This document shows positions 9,214 to 17,939 of a stretch of DNA of 64,000 nt, in pieces. The notes under the pieces are model-generated. The model was not told the DNA's origin and did no database searches. It worked only from the letters and a program-made list of their open reading frames with translations. Source of the DNA: Nonlabens marinus S1-08 (lineage in GTDB: Bacteria > Bacteroidota > Bacteroidia > Flavobacteriales > Flavobacteriaceae). The translations under genes and the position numbers were made by a program. Positions within the stretch are counted from its first letter, which is position 1; each line of letters starts with the position of its first letter. The DNA lies in NCBI RefSeq assembly GCF_000831385.1, contig NZ_AP014548.1, positions 1,178,001 through 1,242,000 of the forward strand, in the 5' to 3' direction.

Positions 9214-9600
9214 ATGGAAAAGAAGTTATTAATGACTGGCAGTATACTAATGTTGATTGCTGTGATTCTAGGTGCCATGGCGGCACATACATTAGAAAAT
9301 TATCTCAATATCGATCAAATGAACAGTTTTCAAACTGGGGTTCGATATCAAATATATCATGCATTGGTAATGCTTATTATTTCTCAAGTCAATTTGCTTT
9401 CATCTCATTCAAAAAAAGTGCTTTGGATTCTTTTTCTTGCTGGGACAATTCTTTTTTCTTTTAGCATTTATTTGTTATCTACTACAGCAATAACGAGTTT
9501 AGATTTCCGTTTTTTAGGTCCAATTACTCCTATTGGCGGGCTGTTGCTTATTTCTGGATGGATATACGGCATTATCAAAATATCCTTATTTAAAGGCTAG
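9214..9600 (+). CDS. DUF423 family membrane protein
   Basis: A 128-residue protein with four predicted membrane helices (about residues 5-23, 47-63, 72-92 and 100-124). Motifs GAMAAHTLENYL and FQTGVRYQIYHALVML are characteristic of the DUF423/YgdD family, whose function is unknown. It is transcribed divergently from the saccharopine dehydrogenase gene across a 53-base gap. The frame runs to a TAG at 9600, and the pckA promoter begins immediately after. Confidence 0.9.
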   Translation: MEKKLLMTGSILMLIAVILGAMAAHTLENYLNIDQMNSFQTGVRYQIYHALVMLIISQVNLLSSHSKKVLWILFLAGTILFSFSIYLLSTTAITSLDFRFLGPITPIGGLLLISGWIYGIIKISLFKG

Positions 9601-9604
9601 AATA

Positions 9605-9637
9605 ATTGGTAAACAGCGTATAACATGTATATTTTTG
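9605..9637 (+). promoter_or_regulatory. Bacteroidota-type promoter of pckA
   Basis: A perfect -7 box TATTTTTG (TAnnTTTG) ends at 9637. ATTG lies about 21 bases upstream as a -33 element. The expected transcript would have a leader of about 24 bases. Confidence 0.65.
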
Positions 9638-9664
9638 CAGGACAACTTGAATTACAACAAAATT

Positions 9665-11272
9665 ATGAGTTCAAAAGCTTTAAAAGCGCAATCGATTTCG
9701 TTAGATCAATACGGAATCAAAAATTCAAAAATCAATTACCAATTATCTCCTGAGAGTTTACAGGATTTGACGGTCAGCTCCTTCGGAGGAAAAGAAACCG
9801 CAAATGGTACTCTCGCAGTTCATACTGGAGAGTTTACAGGTAGATCTCCACTCGATCGATTCATCGTCAAAGATTCGATTACTGAGAATGAAGTATGGTG
9901 GGGAAACATCAACATTCCCTTCAACAAAAAGGATTTTGATAATTTGTTAGTACGAGTTACAGAATACCTAGACGGTAAAGAGTTATTTGTACGGGATGCT
10001 TATGCTTGTGCGCATAAAGATTATCGCTTAAATTTAAGAGTGATCAACGAGTACCCATGGTCGAACATGTTTGCTTACAATATGTTTTTACGACCGTCAG
10101 AGGAGGAGTTACAATCTTTTGATCCAGAATGGACTATTATCAATGCTCCAGGATTCATGGCAGATCCTAAAATAGATCGCACGAGACAACACAATTTTGC
10201 CATTCTTAACTTCACGGATAAGATCGCTTTGATAGGTGGAACTGGTTATACAGGTGAGATAAAGAAAGGGATTTTTAGTGCCTTGAATTTTATCTTACCG
10301 GTGGATAAGAACACACTACCTATGCACTGCAGCGCAAACGTGGGTAAAGATGGAAATACAGCTATCTTTTTTGGTTTGAGTGGTACCGGTAAAACAACCC
10401 TTTCTACAGATCCCGAGAGAGAATTGATAGGTGACGACGAGCACGGCTGGACAGCAAATGATGAGATCTTCAATTTTGAAGGCGGTTGTTATGCAAAAGT
10501 GATCAACTTAAGTGAAGAACAAGAGCCTGAAATATTTAATGCCATCAAGCCTGGTGCCATACTAGAAAATGTAGTCTTAAAGGAAGATAAGACCGTTGAC
10601 TTTGAAGATATCAGTATTACTCAGAATACAAGAGTAAGTTATCCTATTTATCATATCGATAATATCAAGGAGCCATCAATCGGAAAGAACCCTAAAAATA
10701 TTTTCTTTCTTACCGCAGACGCCTTCGGTGTGTTGCCTCCTATTTCTAAATTAACACCAGGACAAGCCGCGTATCACTTTATCAGCGGATATACAGCCAA
10801 AGTCGCAGGTACAGAGGCTGGTGTAACTGAGCCGGTTCCTAGTTTTTCCGCTTGTTTTGGAGCACCATTTATGCCATTGCACCCAGTGAAGTATGCAGAG
10901 ATGTTAAGCCAAAAAATGCGAGATGCTGGAGTGACTGTTTGGTTAGTCAATACTGGATGGACCGGCGGGCCTTATGGCGTTGGAAAGCGCATGCCATTGA
11001 AGCATACTAGAGCGATGATTGCTGCTGCATTGGATGGTTCATTAGAGGCTGCTAATAAAGATAATTTTCATGTGCACTCCATGTTTGGTGTGCAACAGCC
11101 GCGTACTTGTCCTAATGTGCCGACTGAGGTATTGAGTCCACGTAAATCTTGGAATAACGACAAGGGATATTACGAGACGGCTAATAAATTGACCACATTC
11201 TTCCGGGAGAACTTCAAGAAGTATGAAGGTCAAGCAACACCAGAAATTTTGGCTGGTGGCCCGTTGAAATAA
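9665..11272 (+). CDS. pckA: Phosphoenolpyruvate carboxykinase (ATP)
   Basis: A cytoplasmic enzyme of 535 residues converting oxaloacetate and ATP to PEP, ADP and CO2, the entry step to gluconeogenesis. ATG 9665 (MSSKALKAQSISLDQYG) is chosen because the upstream extension to 9533 overlaps DUF423 and the promoter. Visible motifs are the substrate-binding TGEFTGRSPLDRF, the PEPCK P-loop GLSGTGKTTLS with Lys at residue 243, the metal-binding IGDDEHGW, and RMPLKHTRAMI near the C-terminus. The gene is monocistronic, with its own promoter and a strong terminator. No regulatory operator was recognised. Confidence 0.98.
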   Translation: MSSKALKAQSISLDQYGIKNSKINYQLSPESLQDLTVSSFGGKETANGTLAVHTGEFTGRSPLDRFIVKDSITENEVWWGNINIPFNKKDFDNLLVRVTEYLDGKELFVRDAYACAHKDYRLNLRVINEYPWSNMFAYNMFLRPSEEELQSFDPEWTIINAPGFMADPKIDRTRQHNFAILNFTDKIALIGGTGYTGEIKKGIFSALNFILPVDKNTLPMHCSANVGKDGNTAIFFGLSGTGKTTLSTDPERELIGDDEHGWTANDEIFNFEGGCYAKVINLSEEQEPEIFNAIKPGAILENVVLKEDKTVDFEDISITQNTRVSYPIYHIDNIKEPSIGKNPKNIFFLTADAFGVLPPISKLTPGQAAYHFISGYTAKVAGTEAGVTEPVPSFSACFGAPFMPLHPVKYAEMLSQKMRDAGVTVWLVNTGWTGGPYGVGKRMPLKHTRAMIAAALDGSLEAANKDNFHVHSMFGVQQPRTCPNVPTEVLSPRKSWNNDKGYYETANKLTTFFRENFKKYEGQATPEILAGGPLK

Positions 11273-11293
11273 GACTATTTATTTTAAATGAAG

Positions 11294-11322
11294 AACGTCC
11301 CGAATAATTCGGGACGTTTTTG
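11294..11322 (+). terminator. Intrinsic terminator after pckA
   Basis: AACGTCCCGAAT pairs with ATTCGGGACGTT and is followed by TTTT. It lies 21 bases past the pckA stop and may also face the convergent hemD transcript. Confidence 0.9.
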
Positions 11323-11334
11323 TTTATAGAGAAG

Positions 11335-11354
11335 TTCGCTTTCGCGAAAGCGAA
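11335..11354. repeat. Palindromic element copy, 20 bp, intergenic
   Basis: Perfect 20-bp palindrome between the pckA terminator and the hemD stop codon, six bases from hemD. It has no T tract of its own. Confidence 0.95.
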
Positions 11355-11360
11355 CTAATT

Positions 11361-12104
11361 TTACTCTCCTAAGGACTTAATGTAGTTTTCAATTGCCATG
11401 GTCATCGATGGAGACTCAGGCGTGGGCGCTTGTATGTCAATTCTCAATCCCATTTCTTTTGCGGTTTGACTGGTGGTATTACCGTAAACTGCAATTCTGG
11501 TTTCGTTTTGAACAAAGTCCGGGAAATTTTGAAATAGGGATTCAATCCCACTAGGACTAAAGAACACAAGCACATCGTATTTCACGTCAGCTAGGTCAGA
11601 TAAGTCACTGATCACTGTCCTGAAGAAAGTGGCAATTTTCCATTTGATACCTAGACTGTCCAGCTCCTCAGGAACTAGATCTTTCAATTTATCTGTACTA
11701 GGTAATAAGAAGCTCTCGTTCTTATGCTTTTTGATAAGCGGTATCAGCTCAGGAAAAGTTCTTTTCCCTACATATATTTTACGTTTTCTGTAAACCACAT
11801 ATTTTTGCAGGTAGTAGGCTACCGCTTCGCTTTGGCAAAAATATTTTAGCGTATCTGGGATTTTGAATCGCATCTCCTCTGCAACTCTAAAAAAGTGGTC
11901 TACACTATTACGACTGGTCAGGATGATGGCAGTGTACTTTGTTAAATCTACTTTCTGCTCGCGCACTTCTTTAGCAGGTACACCTTCCACATGAATAAAG
12001 GAGCGGAAATCTATCTTTACCTTTGTCCGATCTACCAGACTTTGGTAAGGTGAATTTTCCATTTTAGGTTCAGGTTGGGAAACTAAAATCGTTTTCACTT
12101 TCAT
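11361..12104 (-). CDS. hemD: Uroporphyrinogen-III synthase
   Basis: A 247-residue cytoplasmic enzyme closing hydroxymethylbilane to uroporphyrinogen III in haem biosynthesis. The family is poorly conserved. The call rests on the N-terminal KTILVSQPEP, the helix-strand pattern with YTAIILTSRNSVDHFF at about residue 80 and VLVFFSPSGIESLF at about residue 185, the length, and the upstream DUF4271 gene, a pairing I recall as typical in Flavobacteriia. It starts 28 bases downstream of DUF4271 and is probably co-transcribed with it. Confidence 0.85.
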   Translation of the reverse strand: MKVKTILVSQPEPKMENSPYQSLVDRTKVKIDFRSFIHVEGVPAKEVREQKVDLTKYTAIILTSRNSVDHFFRVAEEMRFKIPDTLKYFCQSEAVAYYLQKYVVYRKRKIYVGKRTFPELIPLIKKHKNESFLLPSTDKLKDLVPEELDSLGIKWKIATFFRTVISDLSDLADVKYDVLVFFSPSGIESLFQNFPDFVQNETRIAVYGNTTSQTAKEMGLRIDIQAPTPESPSMTMAIENYIKSLGE

Positions 12105-12132
12105 ACAGTAGTTTTCTTTGTGGTGTAAGGCC

Positions 12133-12786
12133 TCACACGATAAAATACTTATACAAAAGCAAATAAGGTGCGATTTCCAGCGTGCAAAGATATAAAATAA
12201 AATAGAATAGTGAGACTCCTAACGACTTTCGATGGCTGTAAATCAGGATTAAATGATATAGAAAAAACAAACCGAGGGTAGCGATGCAGATACCATAGAT
12301 AATATCGTGTTTATTCGGAATAACATAGAAGATAATCGCGTTTACCACTAAAAATGTAATGCTAAATGCAGCACGGTATAAATTACGGTGGTGATCTATG
12401 GTTAAAATAATCGGATCAAAATCACCAATGGTCGCAACCAGCTTTGATAAATAATGCCGGAAAAGCAAAAATGCCGCTATTGTGGTCAGTAGGAGTAAAA
12501 AATCTGTGAATCCGGCTTCAGTGCTGCCAGTTATCATATATAACTTGAAAGCCATAAGAGAAATCCCTATGGTGTAAAGAATAATTCCTGTTTGTTGCAG
12601 CAAATAGTAATTGTCGATCCGGTCGTCCCTAGTTATTTTGATAAACCTTGTGCTGGAATAGACGCTCAGAAACTCTGTAAAGGAGACACTAGAGAGTTGT
12701 CGGACCACAGCAAGGGCAAGCAAACTAGAAAACAGAATGATACTGATCCAGTCCCAAGATTCCGCAATGCGATTGATAGCTTCCAT
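12133..12786 (-). CDS. DUF4271 family membrane protein
   Basis: A 217-residue integral membrane protein with about six hydrophobic segments (near residues 14-30, 65-83, 92-108, 135-155, 163-180 and 192-208). The length, membrane topology and position immediately upstream of hemD match the DUF4271 family of Bacteroidota, for which I know no function. The start ATG 12786 lies 74 bases from the divergent glycosyltransferase start, so the two share a short promoter region. Confidence 0.75.
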   Translation of the reverse strand: MEAINRIAESWDWISIILFSSLLALAVVRQLSSVSFTEFLSVYSSTRFIKITRDDRIDNYYLLQQTGIILYTIGISLMAFKLYMITGSTEAGFTDFLLLLTTIAAFLLFRHYLSKLVATIGDFDPIILTIDHHRNLYRAAFSITFLVVNAIIFYVIPNKHDIIYGICIATLGLFFLYHLILIYSHRKSLGVSLFYFILYLCTLEIAPYLLLYKYFIV

Positions 12787-12819
12787 GGCGTGGTAAAAAT
12801 AAGCGGATTTAACGAACCC

Positions 12820-12852
12820 TTGAGAGCTCAGACCATTAATTCCTTATTTTTG
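12820..12852 (+). promoter_or_regulatory. Promoter of the GT2 gene, close to the start codon
   Basis: A perfect -7 box TATTTTTG at 12845-12852 with TTG at 12820-12822 as -33. Only eight bases separate the box from ATG 12861, so the transcript should be leaderless or nearly so. Confidence 0.6.
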
Positions 12853-12860
12853 TGGGCTGC

Positions 12861-13592
12861 ATGGATAACACATTAGTCATTATTCCTACCTATAAGGAAA
12901 GCGAGAATATCACGTTGATGATAGATACTGTGCTGGGCGATTACCCAGACATTCATTTGTTAGTTGTGGATGACAATTCGCCGGATGGAACAGGTAATCA
13001 AGTGACTGAGAAGATGCAGGAGTATCCTGAGCGATTGTTTTTAGAAACACGCCTCAAAAAGCAAGGCCTGGGAACAGCGTACATCCATGGATTCAAATGG
13101 GCGCTTAAAAAGCAGTATGAGTACGTTTTTGAAATGGATGCTGATTTTTCACATAATCCTAAGGATATTCAACTTTTGTATGAGGCCTGCAGCCTCCATG
13201 GTGCAGATCTTGCTATAGGCAGTCGCTATGTGCGTGGTGTGAATGTCGTGAACTGGCCTATGTCTAGGGTATTGTTGTCCTACGTGGCTTCAAAATATGT
13301 GAGATTGATCACAAGGATGGATATCCACGATACCACCGCAGGTTTTAAATGTTATAGGGTATCGCTTTTGCGAAAGCTGGATCTGGACAAAATTAAGTTT
13401 GTAGGTTATGCGTTCCAGATAGAAATGAAGTTTAAAGCCTACTTATTGAAGGCCAAAATAATTGAAGTGCCTGTCATCTTTACTGATAGGTCTAGAGGAC
13501 AGTCTAAAATGAGTAGCGGTATTATAAATGAAGCCGTTACTGGAATATTGAGTATGAAATTGAAGAGCCTGTTCGGCAGGTTGGAGCTATGA
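12861..13592 (+). CDS. Polyprenol monophosphomannose synthase-like glycosyltransferase (GT2)
   Basis: A 243-residue soluble GT-A glycosyltransferase of the dolichyl/polyprenyl-phosphate mannose synthase type. ATG 12861 (MDNTLVIIPTYKESENI) is preferred over GTG 12852, which lies in the promoter box. Visible motifs are VVDDNSPDGTG, the metal-binding FEMDADFSHNP near residue 90, IGSRYVRG and FVGYAFQIEMKF. It lacks the C-terminal membrane domain of some homologues. It overlaps dihydroorotase by four bases (ATGA), and GT2-dihydroorotase-DUF4296 form an operon. A one-mismatch palindrome copy near residue 170 reads SLLRKL. Confidence 0.9.
   Translation: MDNTLVIIPTYKESENITLMIDTVLGDYPDIHLLVVDDNSPDGTGNQVTEKMQEYPERLFLETRLKKQGLGTAYIHGFKWALKKQYEYVFEMDADFSHNPKDIQLLYEACSLHGADLAIGSRYVRGVNVVNWPMSRVLLSYVASKYVRLITRMDIHDTTAGFKCYRVSLLRKLDLDKIKFVGYAFQIEMKFKAYLLKAKIIEVPVIFTDRSRGQSKMSSGIINEAVTGILSMKLKSLFGRLEL
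13364..13377. repeat. Degenerate palindromic element, one mismatch, in GT2 gene
   Basis: GCTTTTGCGAAAGC differs from the core by one base. It is read in the LSRKR phase as LLRKL, so it may be a decaying or nascent copy. Confidence 0.7.
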
Positions 13593-14929
13593 GAAAAACA
13601 TTAATTAAAAATGCCCGTATTGTCACTGATATGAAAGTCACTAATGGTGATATTTATATAGAAGGCGATACCATAATAGAAGTTGCTGACAGCATAAGTG
13701 CTAAAAGCGGCGACACCACCATCATTGATGCAGAAGGGAAGTATGTTCTTCCAGGAGTGATTGATGATCAGGTTCACTTTAGAGAACCAGGATTAACTCA
13801 TAAAGGCGACATCGCGTCAGAAAGTGCGGCGGCAGTTGCCGGTGGAATTACCTCATTCATGGAGATGCCGAATACTTCACCACAAACAACGACGATAGAA
13901 GAGTGGGAAAATAAAATGGCGATTGCGGCAAAAGACAGTCATGCCAACTATGCTTTTATGTTCGGTGGGACTAATGATAATCTAGAGGAGGTTTTAAAAG
14001 TTGATACTTCTAGAGTGCCAGCCTTAAAGTTGTTTTTAGGTTCGTCGACTGGAAATATGCTTGTAGATGATAAGGAAGTGCTCAAAAATATTTTTTCAAA
14101 TGTCAAAATGCGCATTGCCTTGCATTGTGAAGATGAGGATACGATTAAAACTAATTTGCAGAAAGCTATTGAGAAATACGGTGATGACATTCCCTTTGAT
14201 CAGCATCCCGTAATTCGTAATGTAGACGCATGTTATAAAAGCAGCTCTAGCGCGATTGAGCTGGCTAAAAAAACTGGCGCTCGTATTCATGTGTTTCACT
14301 TATCTACCGGAAAAGAAACCGCATTATTCGACAAGAAAACGGCGTTGAAAGACAAGCAAATTACATCAGAAGTTTGCATCCATCACCTGTGGTTTACTGA
14401 TGAAGATTATGCTAAAAAAGGATCTCATATCAAATGGAATCCAGCAGTCAAATCAGCTGAGGATAAGGAGCAGTTGTGGAAAGCGCTATTAGATGATAGA
14501 ATTGATGTGATCGCTACAGACCATGCCCCACATACAATTGAGGAGAAAAGTAATTCATACCTCAGTGCTCCTAGTGGTGGGCCATTAGTGCAACATGCAC
14601 TTACAGCAATGTTGCAATTTGTGCATCAAGAACGCATCACTATAGAAAAAGTAGTGCAAAAAATGTGTCACAACCCAGCCATTCTTTTTGATATACCAGA
14701 TAGAGGCTTTATCAAGAAAGGGTACAAGGCAGACCTAGTAATTGTGGATACAAACAATCCATGGACCGTTCAAAAATCAAATATTTTGGCCAAGTGTGGT
14801 TGGTCTCCTTTTGAAGGTGTAACCTTTAAAAGTCGCATAACGCATACCTTAGTCAATGGACATCTTGCTTACCGCAATTTTCAGGTCAACGATAAAAAGG
14901 CAGCGCAAGCATTAAGCTTTCAACGATGA
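13589..14929 (+). CDS. pyrC: Dihydroorotase
   Basis: A 446-residue amidohydrolase, class I dihydroorotase type, closing carbamoyl aspartate to dihydroorotate in pyrimidine synthesis. Signature DDQVHFREPGLTHKGDI lies at about residues 59-75, with VFHLSTGKE at about residue 232 and IATDHAPHTIEEK at about residue 308. Of the usual first-strand HxH metal motif only His63 is present; residue 61 is Gln. I recall the same substitution in other Bacteroidota, so it is probably functional. It overlaps both neighbours by ATGA junctions, implying translational coupling. The exact symbol (pyrC or allB-like) is less sure than the family. Confidence 0.88.
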   Translation: MRKTLIKNARIVTDMKVTNGDIYIEGDTIIEVADSISAKSGDTTIIDAEGKYVLPGVIDDQVHFREPGLTHKGDIASESAAAVAGGITSFMEMPNTSPQTTTIEEWENKMAIAAKDSHANYAFMFGGTNDNLEEVLKVDTSRVPALKLFLGSSTGNMLVDDKEVLKNIFSNVKMRIALHCEDEDTIKTNLQKAIEKYGDDIPFDQHPVIRNVDACYKSSSSAIELAKKTGARIHVFHLSTGKETALFDKKTALKDKQITSEVCIHHLWFTDEDYAKKGSHIKWNPAVKSAEDKEQLWKALLDDRIDVIATDHAPHTIEEKSNSYLSAPSGGPLVQHALTAMLQFVHQERITIEKVVQKMCHNPAILFDIPDRGFIKKGYKADLVIVDTNNPWTVQKSNILAKCGWSPFEGVTFKSRITHTLVNGHLAYRNFQVNDKKAAQALSFQR

Positions 14930-15348
14930 GATTTTTAATATATCTAATAGCCTTAGTGCTTGTAGTATCCTGTTCAGACGTGAAATATTTAGATCGTCCA
15001 GAAGACTTTTATGGGGACGATAAAATGGCAGATATATTGACAGATCTCTATTTGATGGAAGCAGCGATGACTACAGATCGAGGAATGTTTACAGATCTTA
15101 AAGTGCTGCCTAATGAATACATCTATAAAAAGTACGATACAGACAGCCTGACTTTTAAAGAAAACCTGTTTTACTACTCAGATAACGTGGAGGATTATCA
15201 GGTTTTGATGGAAAAGGTAAAAGAAAAAATGAATGTGATAAAGGATAGCATTACCGTTCGTGAACAAAGAGACCTCAAGAAAAAAGAAGAGATGTATAGG
15301 TCTGAATCTGAGCCCTTGCGGGATCCTGATGATCTACCTGAAAACTAA
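14926..15348 (+). CDS. DUF4296 lipoprotein
   Basis: A 140-residue protein beginning with a lipoprotein signal peptide whose lipobox cysteine is at residue 16 (VLVVSCSD). The conserved part, PEDFYGDDKMADILTDLYLMEAAM followed by a predicted helical region with a KYDTDSLTFKENLFYYS segment, matches DUF4296. A charged coiled-coil-like tail ends it. The function is unknown. It is translationally coupled to dihydroorotase by ATGA, and its stop overlaps the convergent epimerase stop by four bases. Confidence 0.85.
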   Translation: MRFLIYLIALVLVVSCSDVKYLDRPEDFYGDDKMADILTDLYLMEAAMTTDRGMFTDLKVLPNEYIYKKYDTDSLTFKENLFYYSDNVEDYQVLMEKVKEKMNVIKDSITVREQRDLKKKEEMYRSESEPLRDPDDLPEN

Positions 15349-16346
15349 TTTCTTGATTGTAAATAATGATTGGCTACACGTTGTATTGTAACGTCTAGAG
15401 TTTGAAAACTGTAGTTTAGGCGATCAACCACTTTAGTGTTATTGTAATTTGTAGTTGAGGTATAGCTTGAAACCTGAGCCCTGCTCAAACCTTCAATTAT
15501 TCCTAAAGCCGCAGGTATTTTAGTGAATACATAAACGATATACAACATCCATTTTTTCAATAAAATCCTTGGTGGTTTCTTGTGTAGTGCGTTTGCAACT
15601 GCACTAAGTACCGATTTGAACTTCCTATTTTCACTTACAAGAATAAAACGCTCATTGTATGACTCAGATTTCATGAGTTTTTCCATGATTTTCACCACAT
15701 CCCTAACATCTACAAAACCCGAAGAGCCATTTGTATAAAATGGTTGCCGTTGATAGGTTTTTTCTATAAGTTGACCACTTCCCTCGCTATAATCTCCCTC
15801 ACCTATAATAACTCCAGGATTCACTATTACCACAGGCAAGCCTTCTTGCGAGGCGCGCCACACTTCCATTTCACCAGCATATTTTGAGATGCCATAGTCG
15901 GTATTCAAAGCGTCTGGATTAAAAAAATCCTCTTCAGTGACGGCATTATCTCCTATAGGATTCCCCAAAGCGGCGATACTACTGATATAACAAAATTTTT
16001 GAATTTTGAGAGCGATGCAAATATCGATCAAGTGTTGTGTGCCCAGCACGTTCACTCTTGTCATTTCCTCAAAGGATAGACCGCCTAATGCTGCAGCACA
16101 ATGATAAACGTGTGTCACGCCTTCCATAGCTAGTTCGAGACTTGGAACGTCTAAAATATCTGCTTGAATCCAATTGATCTCATCGACTAGTTCAGCGTCA
16201 CCTTTACGGTAGGAATCAAAAATGACTCTAGTTTTATTAATTGAATCTTCTGTCCTGTAAATAGCATTGATGGGTGTTTCGCTTTCGCGAAAGCGATATA
16301 ACAAATGGCCGCCTACCAGACCAGTTCCTCCTGTGACTAGAATCAT
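15345..16346 (-). CDS. NAD-dependent epimerase/dehydratase family protein
   Basis: A 333-residue extended short-chain dehydrogenase. ATG 16346 gives MILVTGGTGLVGGHLLYRF with the NAD-binding TGGTGLVG loop; the longer frame to 16403 would run through the promoter. The catalytic YGISKYAGE lies at about residue 155, with NPGVIIGEGDYSEGSGQL after it. The substrate cannot be assigned. The C-terminal part has a hydrophobic segment (about residues 258-275), hinting at membrane association. A palindrome copy encodes RFRESE directly after the nucleotide loop, at about residues 18-23. A -7 box lies just upstream. Confidence 0.88.
   Translation of the reverse strand: MILVTGGTGLVGGHLLYRFRESETPINAIYRTEDSINKTRVIFDSYRKGDAELVDEINWIQADILDVPSLELAMEGVTHVYHCAAALGGLSFEEMTRVNVLGTQHLIDICIALKIQKFCYISSIAALGNPIGDNAVTEEDFFNPDALNTDYGISKYAGEMEVWRASQEGLPVVIVNPGVIIGEGDYSEGSGQLIEKTYQRQPFYTNGSSGFVDVRDVVKIMEKLMKSESYNERFILVSENRKFKSVLSAVANALHKKPPRILLKKWMLYIVYVFTKIPAALGIIEGLSRAQVSSYTSTTNYNNTKVVDRLNYSFQTLDVTIQRVANHYLQSRN
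16279..16296. repeat. Palindromic element copy, 18 bp, in epimerase gene
   Basis: Perfect 18-bp palindrome read as RFRES near the N-terminus of the minus-strand epimerase, next to the Rossmann loop. Confidence 0.95.
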
Positions 16347-16351
16347 GAGGG

Positions 16352-16359
16352 CAAAAATA
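16352..16359 (-). promoter_or_regulatory. -7 box of the epimerase gene
   Basis: TATTTTTG on the minus strand ends five bases before ATG 16346, which predicts a leaderless transcript. No good -33 element was found. Confidence 0.55.
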
Positions 16360-16402
16360 CACAATAGCCGCCGTTGTGCGTCCGCAAGTTGGGTAAAGCC
16401 CA

Positions 16403-16410
16403 TATATTTG
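16403..16410 (+). promoter_or_regulatory. -7 box of tyrS
   Basis: A perfect TATATTTG lies 19 bases before the tyrS ATG. It is divergent from the epimerase promoter 43 bases away. Confidence 0.6.
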
Positions 16411-16429
16411 CAGGCTTTAAACCTAGATT

Positions 16430-17728
16430 ATGTCCTACGATTTTGTCAAAGAACTGCAATGGCGCGGAATGATTCACGATATCATGCCCGATACAGAAGA
16501 ATTACTGAACTCTGAAACGGTAAGTGGTTATATAGGTTTTGACCCAACGGCTGACTCACTGCATATAGGCAGTATGGTACAGATTATTCTATTGATGCAC
16601 TTGCAGCGCGCTGGTCACCGACCTATTGCTTTGATAGGTGGTGCCACTGGAATGATAGGTGACCCCTCAGGCAAGAGTGCGGAGCGTAACTTGTTGACCC
16701 AAGAAATTCTGGATAAAAATATTGCTGGAGTAAAATCTGTCATTTCAAGATTTATTGATTTTGAAGGTGGTGCTGAAGAAACTCGGGCGCAGCTGGTCAA
16801 TAATTACGACTGGATGAAAGATTTCAGTTTGATTGACTTTGCTCGCGACATCGGTAAGCATATCACTGTCAATTACATGATGGCAAAGGATTCTGTGAAA
16901 AAGAGAGTTTCTGGTGAAGGCGACGGGATGAGCTTTACTGAGTTTACTTACCAGTTGTTTCAAGGTTACGACTTTCTTCACTTGTACGAGAATATGAATT
17001 GCAAACTCCAGATAGGTGGATCAGATCAATGGGGAAATATTACCACGGGAACAGAGTTAGTACGCCGTAAAGCTGGCGGCAAGGCTTATGCTATCACTAC
17101 TCCATTAGTAACTAAGGCAGATGGGACTAAATTTGGTAAAACAGAATCAGGAAACATTTGGCTGGATGCTGATAAGACCAGCGTCTACAAATTCTATCAG
17201 TTCTGGATCACTGCAACAGATGAAGACGCCATCAGCTGGATCAAAATTTTCACCTTTCTAGATGAACAAACCTGTAAGGACTTGATTGAAGAGCACGCTA
17301 AAGATCCTGGGTACAGAGTGCTACAAAAACGACTTGCCGAAGAAGTAACTGTTATGGTTCATGGTCAGGAGGCTTATGAAACAGCGGTAGAAGCGAGTAA
17401 GATATTGTTCAGCAAGAAAGTTTCTATGGAGCAATGGAATCGATTTGATACAGAAACCTTGCTAGAGATATTTGAAGGAGTTCCGCAGACTACCATTTCT
17501 AAATCAGATCTTGAAAAAGGTATTGAAATCGTCCCTTTCTTGACAGATGTTACAGACTTTCTACCTTCTAATAGTGAAGCGAGAAGAGCGTTAAAAGAGA
17601 ACAGTCTTGCGATCAACAAGGAAAAGTTTGAAGATGATAAAGTAGTAGGCGTGGAAGACGTTATTGCTGGTAGTTTGATCCTATTGCAACGTGGGAAGAA
17701 GAATTACTTCTTGGTTCTGGTAAATTAA
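16430..17728 (+). CDS. tyrS: Tyrosyl-tRNA synthetase
   Basis: A 432-residue class I aminoacyl-tRNA synthetase charging tRNA-Tyr. The HIGH-type motif is HIGS at residues 45-48 ([10 protein letters not shown]) and the KMSKS-type motif is KFGKT at residues 234-238. [17 protein letters not shown] lies between them. The C-terminal 60-70 residues ([24 protein letters not shown]) form the S4-like RNA-binding domain. The length is normal. It has its own promoter, and a small membrane gene starts four bases after the stop, so the two are probably one unit. Confidence 0.97.
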   Translation: MSYDFVKELQWRGMIHDIMPDTEELLNSETVSGYIGFDPTADSLHIGSMVQIILLMHLQRAGHRPIALIGGATGMIGDPSGKSAERNLLTQEILDKNIAGVKSVISRFIDFEGGAEETRAQLVNNYDWMKDFSLIDFARDIGKHITVNYMMAKDSVKKRVSGEGDGMSFTEFTYQLFQGYDFLHLYENMNCKLQIGGSDQWGNITTGTELVRRKAGGKAYAITTPLVTKADGTKFGKTESGNIWLDADKTSVYKFYQFWITATDEDAISWIKIFTFLDEQTCKDLIEEHAKDPGYRVLQKRLAEEVTVMVHGQEAYETAVEASKILFSKKVSMEQWNRFDTETLLEIFEGVPQTTISKSDLEKGIEIVPFLTDVTDFLPSNSEARRALKENSLAINKEKFEDDKVVGVEDVIAGSLILLQRGKKNYFLVLVN

Positions 17729-17732
17729 ACGT

Positions 17733-17909
17733 ATGAAAAAAGGACACAAAATAATGGCGAGGCTTCTGGTCATTACTGCTAGTATTGTAGGCGGTATATT
17801 CTTTGTCCAGCAATTAAACCGTGTAGGTAGCTGGCAGTTTTTTGCAGCGCTTAGCGGATTCCTCATTTTTATCGGATTCGCCGTTTTGGTATTTCGCCGT
17901 ACAAGGTAA
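17733..17909 (+). CDS. Small two-helix membrane protein
   Basis: An open frame of 58 codons starting four bases after the tyrS stop: MKKGHKIMARLLVITASIVG, then two hydrophobic stretches (about residues 9-24 and 35-53) split by QQLNRVGSW, and a basic tail RRTR. Spacing, a positive-inside pattern and the absence of a competing gene on either strand support a real protein, probably translated with tyrS. I do not recognise a family. A 22-bp palindrome copy begins five bases after the stop. Confidence 0.65.
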   Translation: MKKGHKIMARLLVITASIVGGIFFVQQLNRVGSWQFFAALSGFLIFIGFAVLVFRRTR

Positions 17910-17913
17910 TTGT

Positions 17914-17935
17914 TTTCGCTTTCGCGAAAGCGAAA
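17914..17935. repeat. Palindromic element copy, 22 bp, intergenic (longest short form)
   Basis: A perfect 22-bp palindrome, the core with four extra paired bases on each side. It lies between the stop codons of two convergent genes. Confidence 0.95.
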
Positions 17936-17939
17936 TAAA

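Noticed and set aside
9161..9292. N-terminal extension of the saccharopine dehydrogenase frame
   Set aside because: It would add 44 non-conserved residues before the nucleotide-binding MRHILIIGAGKS start and would overlap the divergent DUF423 start.
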